64,000 nt of DNA from Climacium dendroides (GCA_950106755.1 OX467082.1:30938001-31002000), one strand, 5' to 3'; shown: positions 45,434-57,270, counted from the first letter of the stretch. Made by a program: numbers and translations. The notes: generated by a model not told the origin, from the sequence alone.

Positions 45434-47806
45434 GGAGAACGAAAAGTGTTGGCGAGTTCAGGGACTCCAGAAGTGGCTCTCAGGCCAACTCTTCATATGT
45501 AATGAAGCATGGATTGAGCCTTTTCTAGTGCAAGTGGGACCCTCCGGACAAGTCTGTTTGTGGGTTGAATTTTTCGGTGCACTGATGTCTCGCTTAATTT
45601 AAGGCGTTAGCCCAGCGAAAAGAAAGTCATTCCAAAGCTTGCTCGTCGTCCAAGGCCCCAAAAGAGTCCAGAGCTCAAATGTCCATAAGTTTCGACATGA
45701 TCTTGCACATGCGAGCATCGTGTTTGGTTTAGGAAATGCTATTACTGAATCGATTATAGGTAATGAACATATTTAGCGCCAACTGATAGCAGGGACAAGG
45801 ATCGTCTTCAGCTGCACACCATAATTTGCGGACCATGAAAGGCATTTTCCCCACAATTTCGCAACTGTCTCGGTACTTGCTGAGTTGCGAGACCAGGCTT
45901 TTAACCCAACTTTTCGGTGTAAGCTTAATTTTCAGGAATTGTGACGTTCCAGGGTTTTGCGCGCTTGGTGTCGTTCGAATGGGAAACGTCTGTTCAGATT
46001 CTGGTAGAGATTCCGTGCCATGAATGTGCAATTCAGAGTCCCGGAAGTCTTGACGGATTTTTTTATGCTACCTTCATCGAATTTGATGTTTGGGCTGCAT
46101 GCACTTTCCCTCTCATTTCTTTCATTTCATTTTGTGTAAAAAGATTAGAACTTCAAAACCAAAGCAGCTTTTATGGAATTAATTTATGGAATGAAAAATA
46201 GTCTGTGAGAACTAGGTCAACGCTACGCTACGCAACGGAGTCGGTGGGTTCAATTTGCAGGCCGTGCGGCCGCACCTTCATGTCCAGAGTCGTGTCTCCA
46301 CTCTCCACCGAATCAAGCGAATGGGGGGAGATGCAGAAGAACTTCCTCAAATTCTGGTTTTGCGGTTTCTGATGAATCCTCTCGAAATAGTAAAATTCAC
46401 TTTTGTGTCAGTGCTAACTGCGTGGAAGTGGCAAGCAAAGGGCCGGGAGTGATTGGTCGTTCTCCATTTGCCCCCATAAACTCACTCACCAGAAAGCTTC
46501 AGTGGAGACGCACTGGGATTGTAATTAAATTTAAAGCACACGAACGAAGCCCACGGTCTCAAAGAAAAGAAAAATACCCCTGATCGAATCGGAAGGAAAA
46601 GTCAGGATTAAATATTCCAAACGAATACCGTGGCGCCAGTTACGCCACTGGTCTGATACTCCATTCACCTGTTCACTGTGTTCAGATCATGTCCTCTTAA
46701 TAAGGCAAGCAAAGTCCCATTAATTTCTAACATTTGAGCTCAAATATTAACTGTAGAAGTCACTGTAGAATGTAGGAAAAGTCGATTCACACTTGACACT
46801 TCTCAGCAAGGTTCCGGTACCCATTATGGACCTTACATTTCAGCCAAAACTTTTTTGACAAGTGGAGAGTGGGAGGCAACTAGGAATTGAAAGGCTCTAG
46901 AATGGATATGCTTACATTGTTCTAGCAAAGCATTATCAACATTTGGGTATATACACTATAATGGGTTCTTCTTTTCATTTGCATGATTGCTTCCAAAAAA
47001 CAAAACACAAAAACATAATTATCATATTTATAAAAATGGAAAGTGTGATTTGGAGTGCCAAAATTGTATTGCCTCTTTCCATGTGGGTATGTGAGCATCA
47101 CTTGGTCTTGGTCATTTGCATTGATTCTCAAATGATGGAAGTCCAAAAATCACTTTTTGTGTGCAAGCCAATCCATTACATTTTAGACTCAATTCAAAGC
47201 ATCAATATACTTTAATCTATAAAGGACAATTTAGATCATGAGTGGACAACTTAAAGAATTTTATATAGAGTATTGTTAAAGGAATACCTACATTTGGATT
47301 GGATCTAATTAGGTAGTAATTTTTCACTTAAAAACTTTCAATTATTGGTTCTTTCCATTCAAGTTCTCACTTTCAATTGAATTGCAAGTTCTAATAGCAA
47401 CAACTTAGCCCACCAATAAAGCAACCAAAGACTTCACCAAATTTCATGAGACCACCAAGGCATACTCCTTTGCAAGCCTAGTCAAATTTGACATACTAAA
47501 GGAAGGCCTTTCCCCTAGTCCATAAATATAAAAATGTATGTCAAATTTAATATGAATATTGGAGTTTTTTTTTTAATAGTTGCACATTTATTATAAGAGT
47601 TATTTGAGATAACTTCATTTAATTTTGCCATAGTTTCAAAAAAAAAATTTGGAGGTCCTAAGAAAGTGAAGGTTGGTTTTATTCTCCAAATATTAAAAGC
47701 ATAGAGGATCTACCTTCTAGTTAGTTTAATAATATTAAATACTCTAATATATTTTTTTTCTATTGCAAAGTGCAAAAAACTTTACAAATTGGCTTTCTTG
47801 CATATT

Positions 47807-48373
47807 ATCGGGAGTGCACTTAGTTCTACTACAACAAACCACATGCGAACAAGTGGTTTCTATTAAACTATCATTTTAACTTTAAATTTTGAGCATTGTC
47901 TATTAATGACTATAGGATTCTACTCCCAAAATTTCAAACTCAAATAAAATATGGAATGATTTCTAGAAGAGGTTAAAAATGCACTAGAATGGCATATTTA
48001 TTTAACTCAAATATTTTTAGAGAACACATTTAGATGACCATTGCATCAATATTCAACTCAAAATGAGCTTTCAATAGAGAGTTATTTTTAAGAATTTTTT
48101 GTTCATTTTTTAGACAATTTTTTCTTATATAATATAGGGGTGTAAAAGTTATTTTTTAGTTCTACAATGTATCTTTTTACTTCAAAAATTTATAAATAAT
48201 TATTATTAACAAATAAAAATATCAATAATTAAAAACATAAAATTTCAAAGTAGAAAAATCTATTCATATTTTTTTTCATTTTATTTTATTTAGAATTCAA
48301 AAAGTATATAGGGGGTCCAAAGTTTTGTTCACATGTGGTTTTTTAATGGACACTCTAAGCGCCCCCCCCCCTG
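47807..48373 (+). mobile_element. non-autonomous hAT-like element H1, copy 2
   Basis: Same element as 34,125-34,683. It interrupts the left inverted-repeat arm between 'ctttcttgcatatt' and 'gcatattttaccat', and the right arm has the empty site ('ctttcttgcttatttaacca' in complement near 59,005). The flanking duplication is 'gcatatt' (7 perfect bases, 8 with one mismatch). The right end has run into a poly-C tract. Confidence 0.8.
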
Positions 48374-48725
48374 CGCATATTTTACCATCAAGTCTTGCAC
48401 TAAATTAGTATGAGAGTGTGGAAGACATTTCAAAAACATTTACTATAGAGATTGCTAGATATTTGTCTTTAAAATGAAGAAAAATATATTTTTGTCCTAG
48501 GTACTTCATTATACCTTGTAATCCATATATACTTGTGCCAAATTTTTGTATTATGGAGGCTATTTAGCTATTATTTCACAATAGGTGTGTCCTTATTTTT
48601 TTCCTACTTCTACTTTTTGCTCATTTTCCTAAATCCTATTGTAGTTAAAAATCAAATTTGATGCATTTAAATACAACCCTCCTACAACTCAAAAATTTAT
48701 ATATGGTTTTAGAATTTATTTGTAT

Positions 48726-48726
<1 letters not shown>

Positions 48727-48760
<34 letters not shown>

Positions 48761-48762
48761 AC
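48727..48762. repeat. TA/CA microsatellite
   Basis: About twelve TA units pass directly into about six AC units. Confidence 0.95.
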
Positions 48763-49089
48763 TATTGTTGAATATAGCCCATACAAACAATATATATACA
48801 AACATCATATATCAAACAATTTATATATATGAATTGTACATGTACAATACACAAAAAAAGCTTGTCTTATGAATTTGCAAATGTAGTGGTTTAGGTCTCA
48901 AAATCTTACAAAATGTGTAAACAAATAGATTGGTTTCAGAGTTTAGGGTTCAAAATATAATACAATAGTAGCTCCTACTTAAAAAAAAGCATCACTACAT
49001 ACATACATAGCCCAAAATGAGACATTTGGTTCATTATATTGTCTATTTGCATATAGAAAATGGAAGCTCATCATGTAGATTCTTCCTTT

Positions 49090-49287
49090 ATGGGGAATTT
49101 TGTTGAAGTGGTAGTATTTTGTGTTCCATTTTAAAACCACCTAGTATGAGCCTTGAAAGTATCATCTATATCTATAACAGGTATAGATTCCATACATCTA
49201 GGATGTTTGTACATTTTAGATTACTTGGTTCAAACCATAAAAATTGCCAAAATAGCAAAATTTCACTATTTTAATGAAATTGCCCAT
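49090..49287. mobile_element. MITE family M2, copy 2
   Basis: Starts 'atggggaattttgttgaagt' and ends 'ttaatgaaattgcccat', complementary to the start. 'ccttt' stands directly on both sides (49,085-49,089 and 49,288-49,292), a possible 5-bp duplication. Confidence 0.6.
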
Positions 49288-49294
49288 CCTTTTT

Positions 49295-49898
49295 TTTTAG
49301 ACTACCCTTTGTATAGATTTACAAATTATGTAATATGGATCACCATAATGTAATATCTAGTAGTTGTAATATAGTATGCTTTAAACTGATAGTGATGCTA
49401 TAGTACTTTGAATATTTTTAAATAATTAGCTTCAAAATATAAAATGTACCCTATTGTAGGTCTCATGTTGTTCTAAAGTAATTGCTAGTAAAATATTCAA
49501 ATTCTTATATATGTTTTGTGATTAGAATTTGAATTGTATTAACTTAAAACTTTTGTACTAAACAATTTGATTAAAAAAAATGACGTTGAAGATTTGAGTA
49601 GAAAATGTTAAAAAATAATTCAAAAAAATATTTGATATTCATTCTTTAAAAATTGTTAACTCAAGTAAAAGTTTGTATAAGATTTATGAAAAAACTAAAT
49701 CAATAATAGCTCTAAAATGGATTGAAACATACTAAATCCAATGGTAAAATTGCTTTATAAGCATGCACAATCTTATGGAACTTTTTTCTTTATTAACTTA
49801 TGAAAATTGAGATCGAAAACAAATTCAATACATTATTGTCTTCAAAAGTTTCTATGATTGTCCACAAAACAAGAAGCTCTATGATTTTTACATCACCA
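49295..49898. other. AT-rich intergenic DNA
   Basis: Nothing recognised; short AT-rich frames only. Confidence 0.4.
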
Positions 49899-49906
49899 AT
49901 TCAAAT

Positions 49907-50059
49907 CATGGTTGTCATACTGGACAAGTTACTATTTATTTTTTGTCTTGTAGGACGAGTTACTATTCATCAAATGTACCTCTCAAGTACATTTGATGAA
50001 TAGTAACTCGTCCTACAGAACAAAAAATGAATAGTAACTTGTCCAGTATGACAACCATG
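49907..50059. mobile_element. 153-bp palindromic hAT-like MITE, copy 2
   Basis: Same length and termini as 36,373-36,525. Flanked by a perfect but different 8-bp duplication ATTCAAAT (49,899-49,906 and 50,060-50,067), so it is an independent insertion. Arms are nearly perfect complements around the loop 'gtacctctcaagtac'. Confidence 0.92.
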
Positions 50060-50268
50060 ATTCAAATGGAATGAATCAACGTTTTCTATTTAGACAAAAA
50101 TATAATCTATAAGAAAAAATAAGTTATTTTTATTCCAAATTTTTGTGAATTTTATTTGATGCTTGGTTGTCCCCTGTTGTGAGCTTATTCTGATATAATT
50201 TTTTATTTCTAGGTATCAATTGAAATAAAAATTATACTCTAGAAAAGATAATGTATTCTTCTATATCA

Positions 50269-50535
50269 ATGGGGAATTTAATTAAAAAAGGCACCATTCC
50301 ACAACTCTGGTAGATTTTATAGTTCGCATCAATTAGTCTAAAATGTACACCAGTCCTAGATGTTTGAAATCTACATTTGTCCTAGATGGTACTTATGATT
50401 CATACCAAGCAATCTAAATCTATATCAATTCTAGATTTTTGAAATCTATATAAATCCTAGATTTTTGAAATCTATATAAGTCCAAGATTTCTAAGATCTA
50501 TACATGTCCTAAATGCCAATTTATGGTTCAAACTG
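50269..50535. mobile_element. MITE family M2, truncated copy with 26-bp internal repeats
   Basis: Begins 'atggggaatttaattaaaaa' but lacks the complementary right end. Inside, 'ctagatttttgaaatctata' and close variants repeat 3-4 times at 26-bp spacing. Confidence 0.5.
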
Positions 50536-50539
50536 AGTG

Positions 50540-51926
50540 GTCTAAAAAATTCAAAGTTTTCTTGAAACTCTTGGAGGTTAGAAGAGCCTAACTAAATTTG
50601 AAATCCTTTTGTCCAATTGTCCCTCTTAGCGACAATGAGACATTTAGGGTCTTAGAGATTAATGACATCAATTACACAATGTAAACACTTTCAAGAAAAC
50701 TTTGAATTTTTCAGAAGATAATATGGGAAATCAAGTTACCTTCCACCTCCAACAGTCGATTGTGATTCGAAGTTTCCATTCAAAAGTTGCGGACACAATT
50801 GAGCAAGTAACAGAAAAATGTCACCTTCTCCTAGATTTAGCGAATATGTGTGGGGGGAGGGTTGTTTTTTGTTTTCGTTTTTTAAACACATGGACAATTT
50901 CCATCGATAACTAAGACGAAACAATGAATATGGGGTTTTAAATCACAAAACAACCAATTCTTATCTCAAAGAGTCATCTTGCGATACGACAGCAGGGATC
51001 ATTCAATCGGGGGGACTATCTCATGAGATGCATTAAGCAGACAAGCACAATTTCAGCGCGGTAAAAAGTGCAAGTGGAATCCGAGAAGGAGACTGGCAAA
51101 TTGGAAATCAAGCTCCGCGCTAATTGCACCCTCGATTGAACAGGAATCCACACTAACTTCGGAGACATTCCACGCAGCCAGCACGGAAACGGAAATGCCG
51201 AAAGTAACGCAGATGATTCACTGACCTGCTCTTTATAAGACCCCGACTGAAGCATTACCTTACTCATCGGTCCCTCATAAGTAGTCTCACTTCCAAAGTC
51301 CACAATCTAGCTCGGCAATCCGAGGCCGGTTAACGTTGGGACATTGATGTGTGATCTCCACTTTCAAACAGACAGTGCAGCACAGTAATTCTGAGATTGT
51401 CCAATTCACAGAATTCCAGATCTCTGCCGTACGTGTTGATGGTAACAGAGATTGGAAGGATCATGCAGTTGACAAGCATCACTTAGAAGGCCTCGCTCGC
51501 CCTTCTCGACGCAGGTATGCTCAGCTCTTCAGAGTCAGTGCGCTTTGATTCATGTATCGTAGTATCATTTCACGCTTCTCTATCTAATAATTAGGGTCAT
51601 GTCCTCACTCCAACTTGACAAGTAGTTTATTAGCATTCTCAATCAATCCCTCACTCTCATTAGAGTCGAGCAGGGAAGATCGATCAGATTCAATCACAAT
51701 CAGAATCTAAAAAAGTTCAAACAAGTTCTTCCTTCGGAGCGCCTTTCACAAGTGGAAGTGCACACGTGGCATCAATTGTGGTTCCTAGAGTAAATCAAAG
51801 ACCAGTGAAGATTAGACCTAGAATTCAACCAGTAGGTCACTGAGCGATGTTGGGTACGTCGCTTCTCAGGTGCGGACACATTGACTTCGGCATTGAAACA
51901 AGTCTAGTCCAAGCTAGAAGCAGGCG
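50540..51926 (+). promoter_or_regulatory. 5' region of the pectate lyase gene
   Basis: GC rises from about 50,940. A TATA-like 'ctttataagacc' lies at 51,234-51,245. A possible leader-exon donor is 'gacgcaggtatgc' near 51,512, so the leader may contain an intron before the ATG at 51,927. These sites are suggestions only. Confidence 0.35.
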
Positions 51927-53856
51927 ATGGCTTTCGCAATGACGGCTGGAGCACTCGTGCCCGTCAGTTTGCTGGTACTGGTGCTGGCGGCGTCCCAATG
52001 GACCCTTCTCCAGGCGAGGTCCATGCCCGGCGACGACGACAGGCAGCAGTTCCAAGCTTCCAAGCACGGCGGCTACCGAGCCTTGAATCCCGACCAGCCC
52101 TCTACCTTCGACCCCCAATCCGACATGCCTAGCTTCGCGGGCCAGGACAACCCTTGGGACACCGAGTCCTTCACTTACCAAGACCTGGTCCCTACGCCGA
52201 CCACCCATGCGAGCACTTACAACTACGACTACGACGGCACTTCGTTCGCTTCCACGGAGACCGCGCTACCCCTCGATACCTTCGTGGACTCCCCCGAGAC
52301 GGTCGCCAGCTTCGCCGATGACACGGCGTACACACCGAATCCAGTGGTGCACACGCAGGCTGAGTACGAGAACGACCAAGTTTTCTTCGACACCTCCGAT
52401 GCCGCCACCGTCTACCAGGCCAATGACGAGTAAGCATCTCCATCCCCATGGCGCATCGAATTGTCTTCAGAACAAATTCATTTCATGGGATGCTTTCTGC
52501 TTCAAAATTGTTTTATAGATTCAGTCTCCGAGTGTGTGAATTGCTGCTCTTGTGCTGAAATGTGGTCATCCCAGATGATTCATGTTCTAGTCTCAATGAC
52601 GGAGTCAAATTTCAGATTCTCTACAGTGAAATTACTCTGTTTCTGACGATGAATGGACTACGGCACTGGCGTTCACGTAGGACTAGTTCCTAAATAAATT
52701 TTTCATTGCAATTGTGCTTTGAATGTGCAGTGAATTAAACCTGTCCTCGATGAACGCCACCAGTGCCGATGACATGCTGGCGTCGGTCGCCAAGGCCATG
52801 GGCGGCTGCGGCACCGGAAACCCCGTCGACGACTGCTGGCGCTGCGACCCCAACTGGAAAAGCCATCGCCAGGCGCTCGCCACCTGCGCCATCGGATTCG
52901 GACGAAATGCCATCGGCGGTAAGAACGGACCCATCTACACTGTCACCAACAACGGCGACGACCTCACCAATGCGCAGCCCGGCACTCTGCGCTATGGGGT
53001 GACTCGCAACGGGCCGCTGTGGATCATCTTCGCCAAGAGCATGACCATCCAATTGAAGGGCGAACTCTGGGTGACGGCGTACAAGACACTGGACGGACGT
53101 GGCGCCGAGGTGCACATCACGGGCGGGTCGCAAATCACCATACAGAACACCAACAACGTCATCGTGCACGGGCTGTACATCCACGACATCAAGCCCTCGG
53201 GCCCGAGCACTGTCCGGGCGTCCCCGACACAGGTGGTGAAGCGTCCCGTCACGGACGGAGACGGCTTGCACATTTGGGGATCGCACGACGTGTGGGTGGA
53301 CCATTGCTACCTGGCCAGGGCCACCGACGGGCTGCTGGACGTGACTCGCGGGTCGACGATGGTGACGGTTTCGAACAACTTCTTCGAGCAGCACGACAAG
53401 ACGATGTTGTTGGGAGCCGACCCCAGCCACACCATGGACCGCAACATGAAGGTGACGGTGGCGTTCAACAAGTTCGGGCCGGGCTTGGTCCAGCGCCTGC
53501 CGCGGTGCCGCTTCGGCGTGTTCCACGTGTTGAACAACGACTACTCTGCGGGGTGGAGCATCTACGCGATCGGTGGCAGCGAGGACCCGACCATTCTTTC
53601 TCAGGGCAACTATTTCAGTCCGAGTGGCAACAAAGAAGTGACGAAGCGCATCAACGACAACGGTCCCATGTTCGGTGGGTGGCAGAAGTGGAACTGGGCT
53701 TCCAGCGGCGACGTTTTCACGAAGGGCGCTTTCTTCGTGGGGTCCGGCGCGAAGGCGACTTCGGCGAGTGTGTATGCGAAGGCGTTCAGCACGTCTTCCC
53801 GGCCTGGCAACTTGGTTCCCGCCCTCACCAAGGCCGCGGGCCCTCTCAGTCTGTAG
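51927..53856 (+). CDS. pectate lyase, polysaccharide lyase family 1 (2 exons)
   Basis: Secreted enzyme cleaving de-esterified pectin (polygalacturonate) in the cell wall by calcium-dependent beta-elimination. Exons 51927-52429 and 52731-53856 flank a 301-bp GT-AG intron; phases agree and the product is 542 residues. A signal peptide covers about residues 1-31. Residues ~32-190, mostly from exon 1, form an Asp/Thr/Ser/Pro-rich linker much longer than usual, since plant family members are commonly 400-450 residues. The catalytic domain starts near NPVDDCWRC (about 198-206). It shows DGDGLHIWGSHDVWVDHC (343-360), TDGLLD (366-371) and the catalytic-arginine motif QRLPRCR (R423, P425, R428). Codon use is strongly GC-biased. 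A near-identical paralog is inverted at the right window edge. Family certain, in vivo role unknown. Confidence 0.95.
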
Positions 53857-54600
53857 AGGAAAATTGGACGATGAATTTTTGGAGTCGGGTTAGCATGAAG
53901 AGCCAGCGGGCTTGCCCATCATGTCCTGGGAAAATAGACTCACAGTCTGAGGCTTTGGTCGGAGCAGCCCGGATGCCGACGTCCACGTAAGAGAGCGTAG
54001 GAGCAACCTCCTCAGTGAAGCCTGCGAATGCTTTTTAAATTTCTGCGGCTCTGCTCGAGTGAAGAGTTGTGCACCTTTTTCAATTATAGATTAGTTGTTT
54101 TGCTTATGTGCAACCGCGGCCACAGTGCCGGTGACTGAATCCAGTAAGCTGCTTGTGGTCAGACGAGTTGGTGTAGTTGAGAGTTCCGATGTAGAAATAG
54201 GACAGAGTTTTGCTGAAACGAAGAATGATGCAAAATTCTGAGAATCGACCTCTGCTGGGAAGGTCAAGTGGAGCTGGAGAGTGAAGAGTTGGTCGAAGAG
54301 CATCGACCTCACTGAAGCCCCCTCCCCGTGCAGACTGAGTTGGTTTAGTTGGTTCGTCTGAAATCATAATGCTCACATATCACATACATGCCACAAGTGC
54401 TTGTGAGTTGTGGGATTGCCTTGGAGGAGTACGTCGGTGTCGCACTGGATGTGGATTCCGACATTGTACGGTTTTCATCTGGCTATGGTCAGTTTTAATA
54501 ACATTTGAAGTTGCTGTAATGGACTGGCTGTTGACATACGGATGCTTTGCGCATGAATTTTCATGTTGCTGTGCCTCTGGATCGATGTAATTTGAATATG
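53857..54600. other. 3' flank of pectate lyase, conserved in its paralog
   Basis: Segments such as 'agacgagttgg', 'tggagctgga', 'gtgaagagt' and 'catcgacctcactgaagccc' recur in the same order, in complement, downstream of the second pectate lyase (63,100-63,420). So the duplication included the 3' UTR and flank, which are more diverged than the coding ends. Confidence 0.55.
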
Positions 54601-54872
54601 ACACTCTATGTCACCCTTTCTTCATAATCCATTTGCATTCGTTCACTACAAAATACTACCTCATTGGCCATTGCAGTATGCACCATATTCAATTATGGTC
54701 ACTCAAGGATAAAAAAAGAGATTAAAAATAAGTTTTAAACAATTTTAAGTGAGACCACAATTCTTTCTTACTTGAATGTACAAAGTCAACAAATCTCTTT
54801 TAAATAGCATTGAAAGGTCTTTAGGAATATTTTCATTGAAAGCACTTACATTGAAGAGATTGTTGGCATAAA

Positions 54873-55118
54873 ATGGGGAATTTCATTAAAATGGCAATTA
54901 TTCCGTGAAAATGGCACAAAGGGAGACTGCAAAATGGAAGAAATTCATAAAAAGATGACATCGGGGTGAAGAAACATGGGAGTTGTGTTGCAATTTGGAC
55001 TTGTTGGGGACAAAATTGGCACATCTATGAGGTTGACATGCCAAGAAGAGCAGTCATATGTGCTCTTGACTCGTGTAAATGGCATGCGGAATATCGCCAT
55101 TTTAATGAAATTCCCCAT
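54873..55118. mobile_element. MITE family M2, copy with intact ends
   Basis: 246 bp with perfect 23-bp terminal inverted repeats beginning 'atggggaatttcattaaaat'. 'taaa' stands directly on both sides (54,869-54,872 and 55,119-55,122). Best reference copy for the family. Confidence 0.85.
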
Positions 55119-55474
55119 TAAAGCATTTTTTACACTCTCTCCACACTCTAACTCATAAAGCTCAAAACAACAAACATCACAAGATGATACAAAATTAAAA
55201 AATAGAAGACATAAGGTTTGAACAATTTTTCAAAGAGTTTAAAGACACTTGGTTGCACTTGAGGAATGAATTAAAAGGACCTAAACTTTATTTAATTTCA
55301 GATGAAATTTTCAAAAGAAATGTAATAGCTCTCCATGCACAATTAAATCATATACATGGCCTATTGATCTTGAACACTATACCATAAAGAATAAGATCTA
55401 CAAAGCCCCAAAAATCATTTCATTGGTATTATTATAAAGCCCAAGGCACTAATCCTCCATCGAGTCTTCCATTT

Positions 55475-56210
55475 GGGTGATTGCAAGAAACACCTGTCGA
55501 TTTTGTTGCGTTTTCACAATACTCATGGTTTTTCTTCTGTAGTACTTTAAAAATAGAAAAATAATTTTTTTAAAATTAAAAAAATACGAATTATGTATAT
55601 ACTTCTAAAATGAAGGTTTGTAGGGAAGGAAATGTGTAGGAAAATTCTCTAACTAGGAGAACTTGAAAAGTACCAAATCCCAAGAAAATAGGACTTTTGA
55701 TGTGAAAATTAGTTAAAAATAGTAAAGACAAGTAAATACAAAATATAAAAAGTGGCCATTTTTAAGAACTTTATGAAGATGGTCATTCACCAAAAAACTT
55801 ATAAAAATAATATTTTATATGTTTCAAAATGCAAGCAGAAGGAAGCTCTCTTCATAGACTTCCACACCACACAAAATTAATTATTTTTAAAAACCCTTTG
55901 GTGAAAAGTTGTATTTATATGTAAGGAAGAACTCCATATAATTCTCTTGATGTAGGGTATATGAAAAAGGTACTCAAAAATACTAAAAACCTCCAAATTG
56001 GCAAGTGTGACATTTATTTCGGGCCTATTTTTGGATAGTTAATTATTTTTGAAAATTACCAAAAAAATCAAGGAAGTTGTAGGATAGTCATGAGTACCTT
56101 CCTTGTAAATCTTAAATCATTCGAAGTTAAAACACAAAAGTTATGGCCAAAAAACAACTCAGCCCGCAACGTGTGACAGAAAATAGTACAAGTGTTTCTT
56201 GCAATCACCC
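55475..56210. mobile_element. 736-bp non-autonomous element with 23-bp inverted ends
   Basis: Starts 'gggtgattgcaagaaacacc' and ends in its complement with one difference ('gtgtttcttgcaatcaccc'). 'attt' flanks both sides. The interior is AT-rich with no transposase. Superfamily not determined. Confidence 0.7.
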
Positions 56211-56280
56211 ATTTGTAGTTTACAACCTAGTGTTGTAGTGACCATTCTAGACAATCCATGAGGACTTTTAATAATCAATG

Positions 56281-56631
56281 TTATACACAAGCACAAAAAT
56301 TTGTCAACATGGACACCGCTTGAATACTTCGTGGAAGCATAGTTACGGTATTAGGGTTGTGTGGGTTGCAATTTAGTCTTAGGTTGGACAAGTCCCAACA
56401 TGGAGTTGGAACTACATGTGCTGGAATAGGGTTGTGTGGGTCACAATCCAATCCTAGATTAGGCAAGTCCCAACACCAAGTAGAAATGGCACGTACTAGA
56501 ATGGGGTTGTGCGGGTCACAATCTAATCTTAAATTAGGCAAGACCCACCATGGAGTTGGAATGAGACATCTTTCTTTAGGAATGAGAAGCACAAGCACTG
56601 CAAACACCAAGACCACCAACAAGCCCTTCAT
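56281..56631 (-). CDS. small secreted protein built of three 25-residue repeats
   Basis: A 116-residue frame opens with a clear hydrophobic signal (residues 3-17, then Lys-Glu-Arg-Cys). Three tandem 25-residue units follow: 25-49, 50-74 and 75-99. Each contains W, L-x-N-L-x-L, one Cys, and DPHNP or NPHNP. A 17-residue Cys-containing tail ends the protein. The units are 75 bp each. Within the conserved block many differences are synonymous (TTA/CTA/TTG for Leu, CCG/CCA and CCC/CCT for Pro, AAT/AAC for Asn), which supports real coding. Upstream on the same strand a TATA-like box (57,271-57,278), a candidate leader exon and a possible 517-bp leader intron (57,175 to 56,659) make a coherent gene. 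I recognise no family. It could be a repeat-type peptide precursor; function unknown. Confidence 0.55.
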   Translation of the reverse strand: MKGLLVVLVFAVLVLLIPKERCLIPTPWWVLPNLRLDCDPHNPILVRAISTWCWDLPNLGLDCDPHNPIPAHVVPTPCWDLSNLRLNCNPHNPNTVTMLPRSIQAVSMLTNFCACV

Positions 56632-56658
56632 TGTAACTGACAGGATGACGATTTGCGT

Positions 56659-57175
56659 CTACATTGCAACAAGTATATTAATTAGTTAGTGCAAGTTCAA
56701 TTTTGCAAACTTTTTGTAATCTATGAAGTGCATTGAAAATGCATTACAAAAAGACATGCACACTTGATTCTATGTTATTAAAAATATAACTCAATGAAAA
56801 GACAAACCTAAAGCATTCTTTTAAAGTGCAATAAATACAAACCAATGGAAGTAGTTACAAGCACAAAAAAAATCAATCCTAAAGTATGATGTTAATATGC
56901 AACAAAAAGCATGATCCTTGAAGATTGTAAAATACTATTAAAGACAATCCACAAATGCATAAATTAGCAACATGAGTGCAACATAAAGATTAAATTTTAA
57001 AAAGATTGCAAATGAACAAGGTGCAACATAAAAGATCCAAACAATCAAATCACAAGGTGTGATGGGAAAAAATATAAAAGTATGTCAACAAGACGTCATG
57101 GAATAAGACAATCAAAGTGAACAAAAAAGAGGCATGCCAATTGTAAAGTAGATAAAAGGATAGAAGGAGAGCTAC
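56659..57175 (-). promoter_or_regulatory. candidate 5' UTR intron of the repeat-protein gene
   Basis: In complement the donor reads 'acaag|gtagct' and the acceptor 'gcaatgtag|acgc', 27 bases before the ATG. The sequence between is AT-rich without frames, as expected of an intron. Not proven. Confidence 0.4.
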
Positions 57176-57270
57176 CTTGTAATTTGCTAGTATCCAACCA
57201 AAGAGTAAATAACAACACTTAGTAATGATGAGCAAAGAAACAAATGGAGAAGTGGAAGAGCATGTTTGTA

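Larger units (their letters stand above)
43795..49060 (+). repeat. left arm of a large inverted repeat
   Basis: Partner of 58,452-62,705. In the core, 43,903-46,570, left position x pairs with 106,525 minus x with no indel over 2.67 kb, and long stretches are identical. Outside the core the arms diverge. At 43,795-43,902 there are several mismatches and a ~36-bp length difference. From 46,571 the left arm has ~470 bp absent on the right, then similarity of roughly 80-85% resumes from 47,045 to about 49,060. The core is less AT-rich than its flanks and has conserved short frames (up to 100 codons), none recognised. The left arm carries a hAT-like insertion at 47,807-48,373. Confidence 0.92.

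Noticed and set aside
52735..53526. 263-codon minus-strand open frame over the pectate lyase
   Set aside because: Antisense shadow of a GC-rich coding exon; composition is Val/Arg/His-rich with no domain.
53019..53990. 323-codon plus-strand open frame in another phase of pectate lyase
   Set aside because: Shadow caused by high third-position GC; Arg/Gln/Gly-rich and unlike any family, while the overlapping frame is a full pectate lyase.
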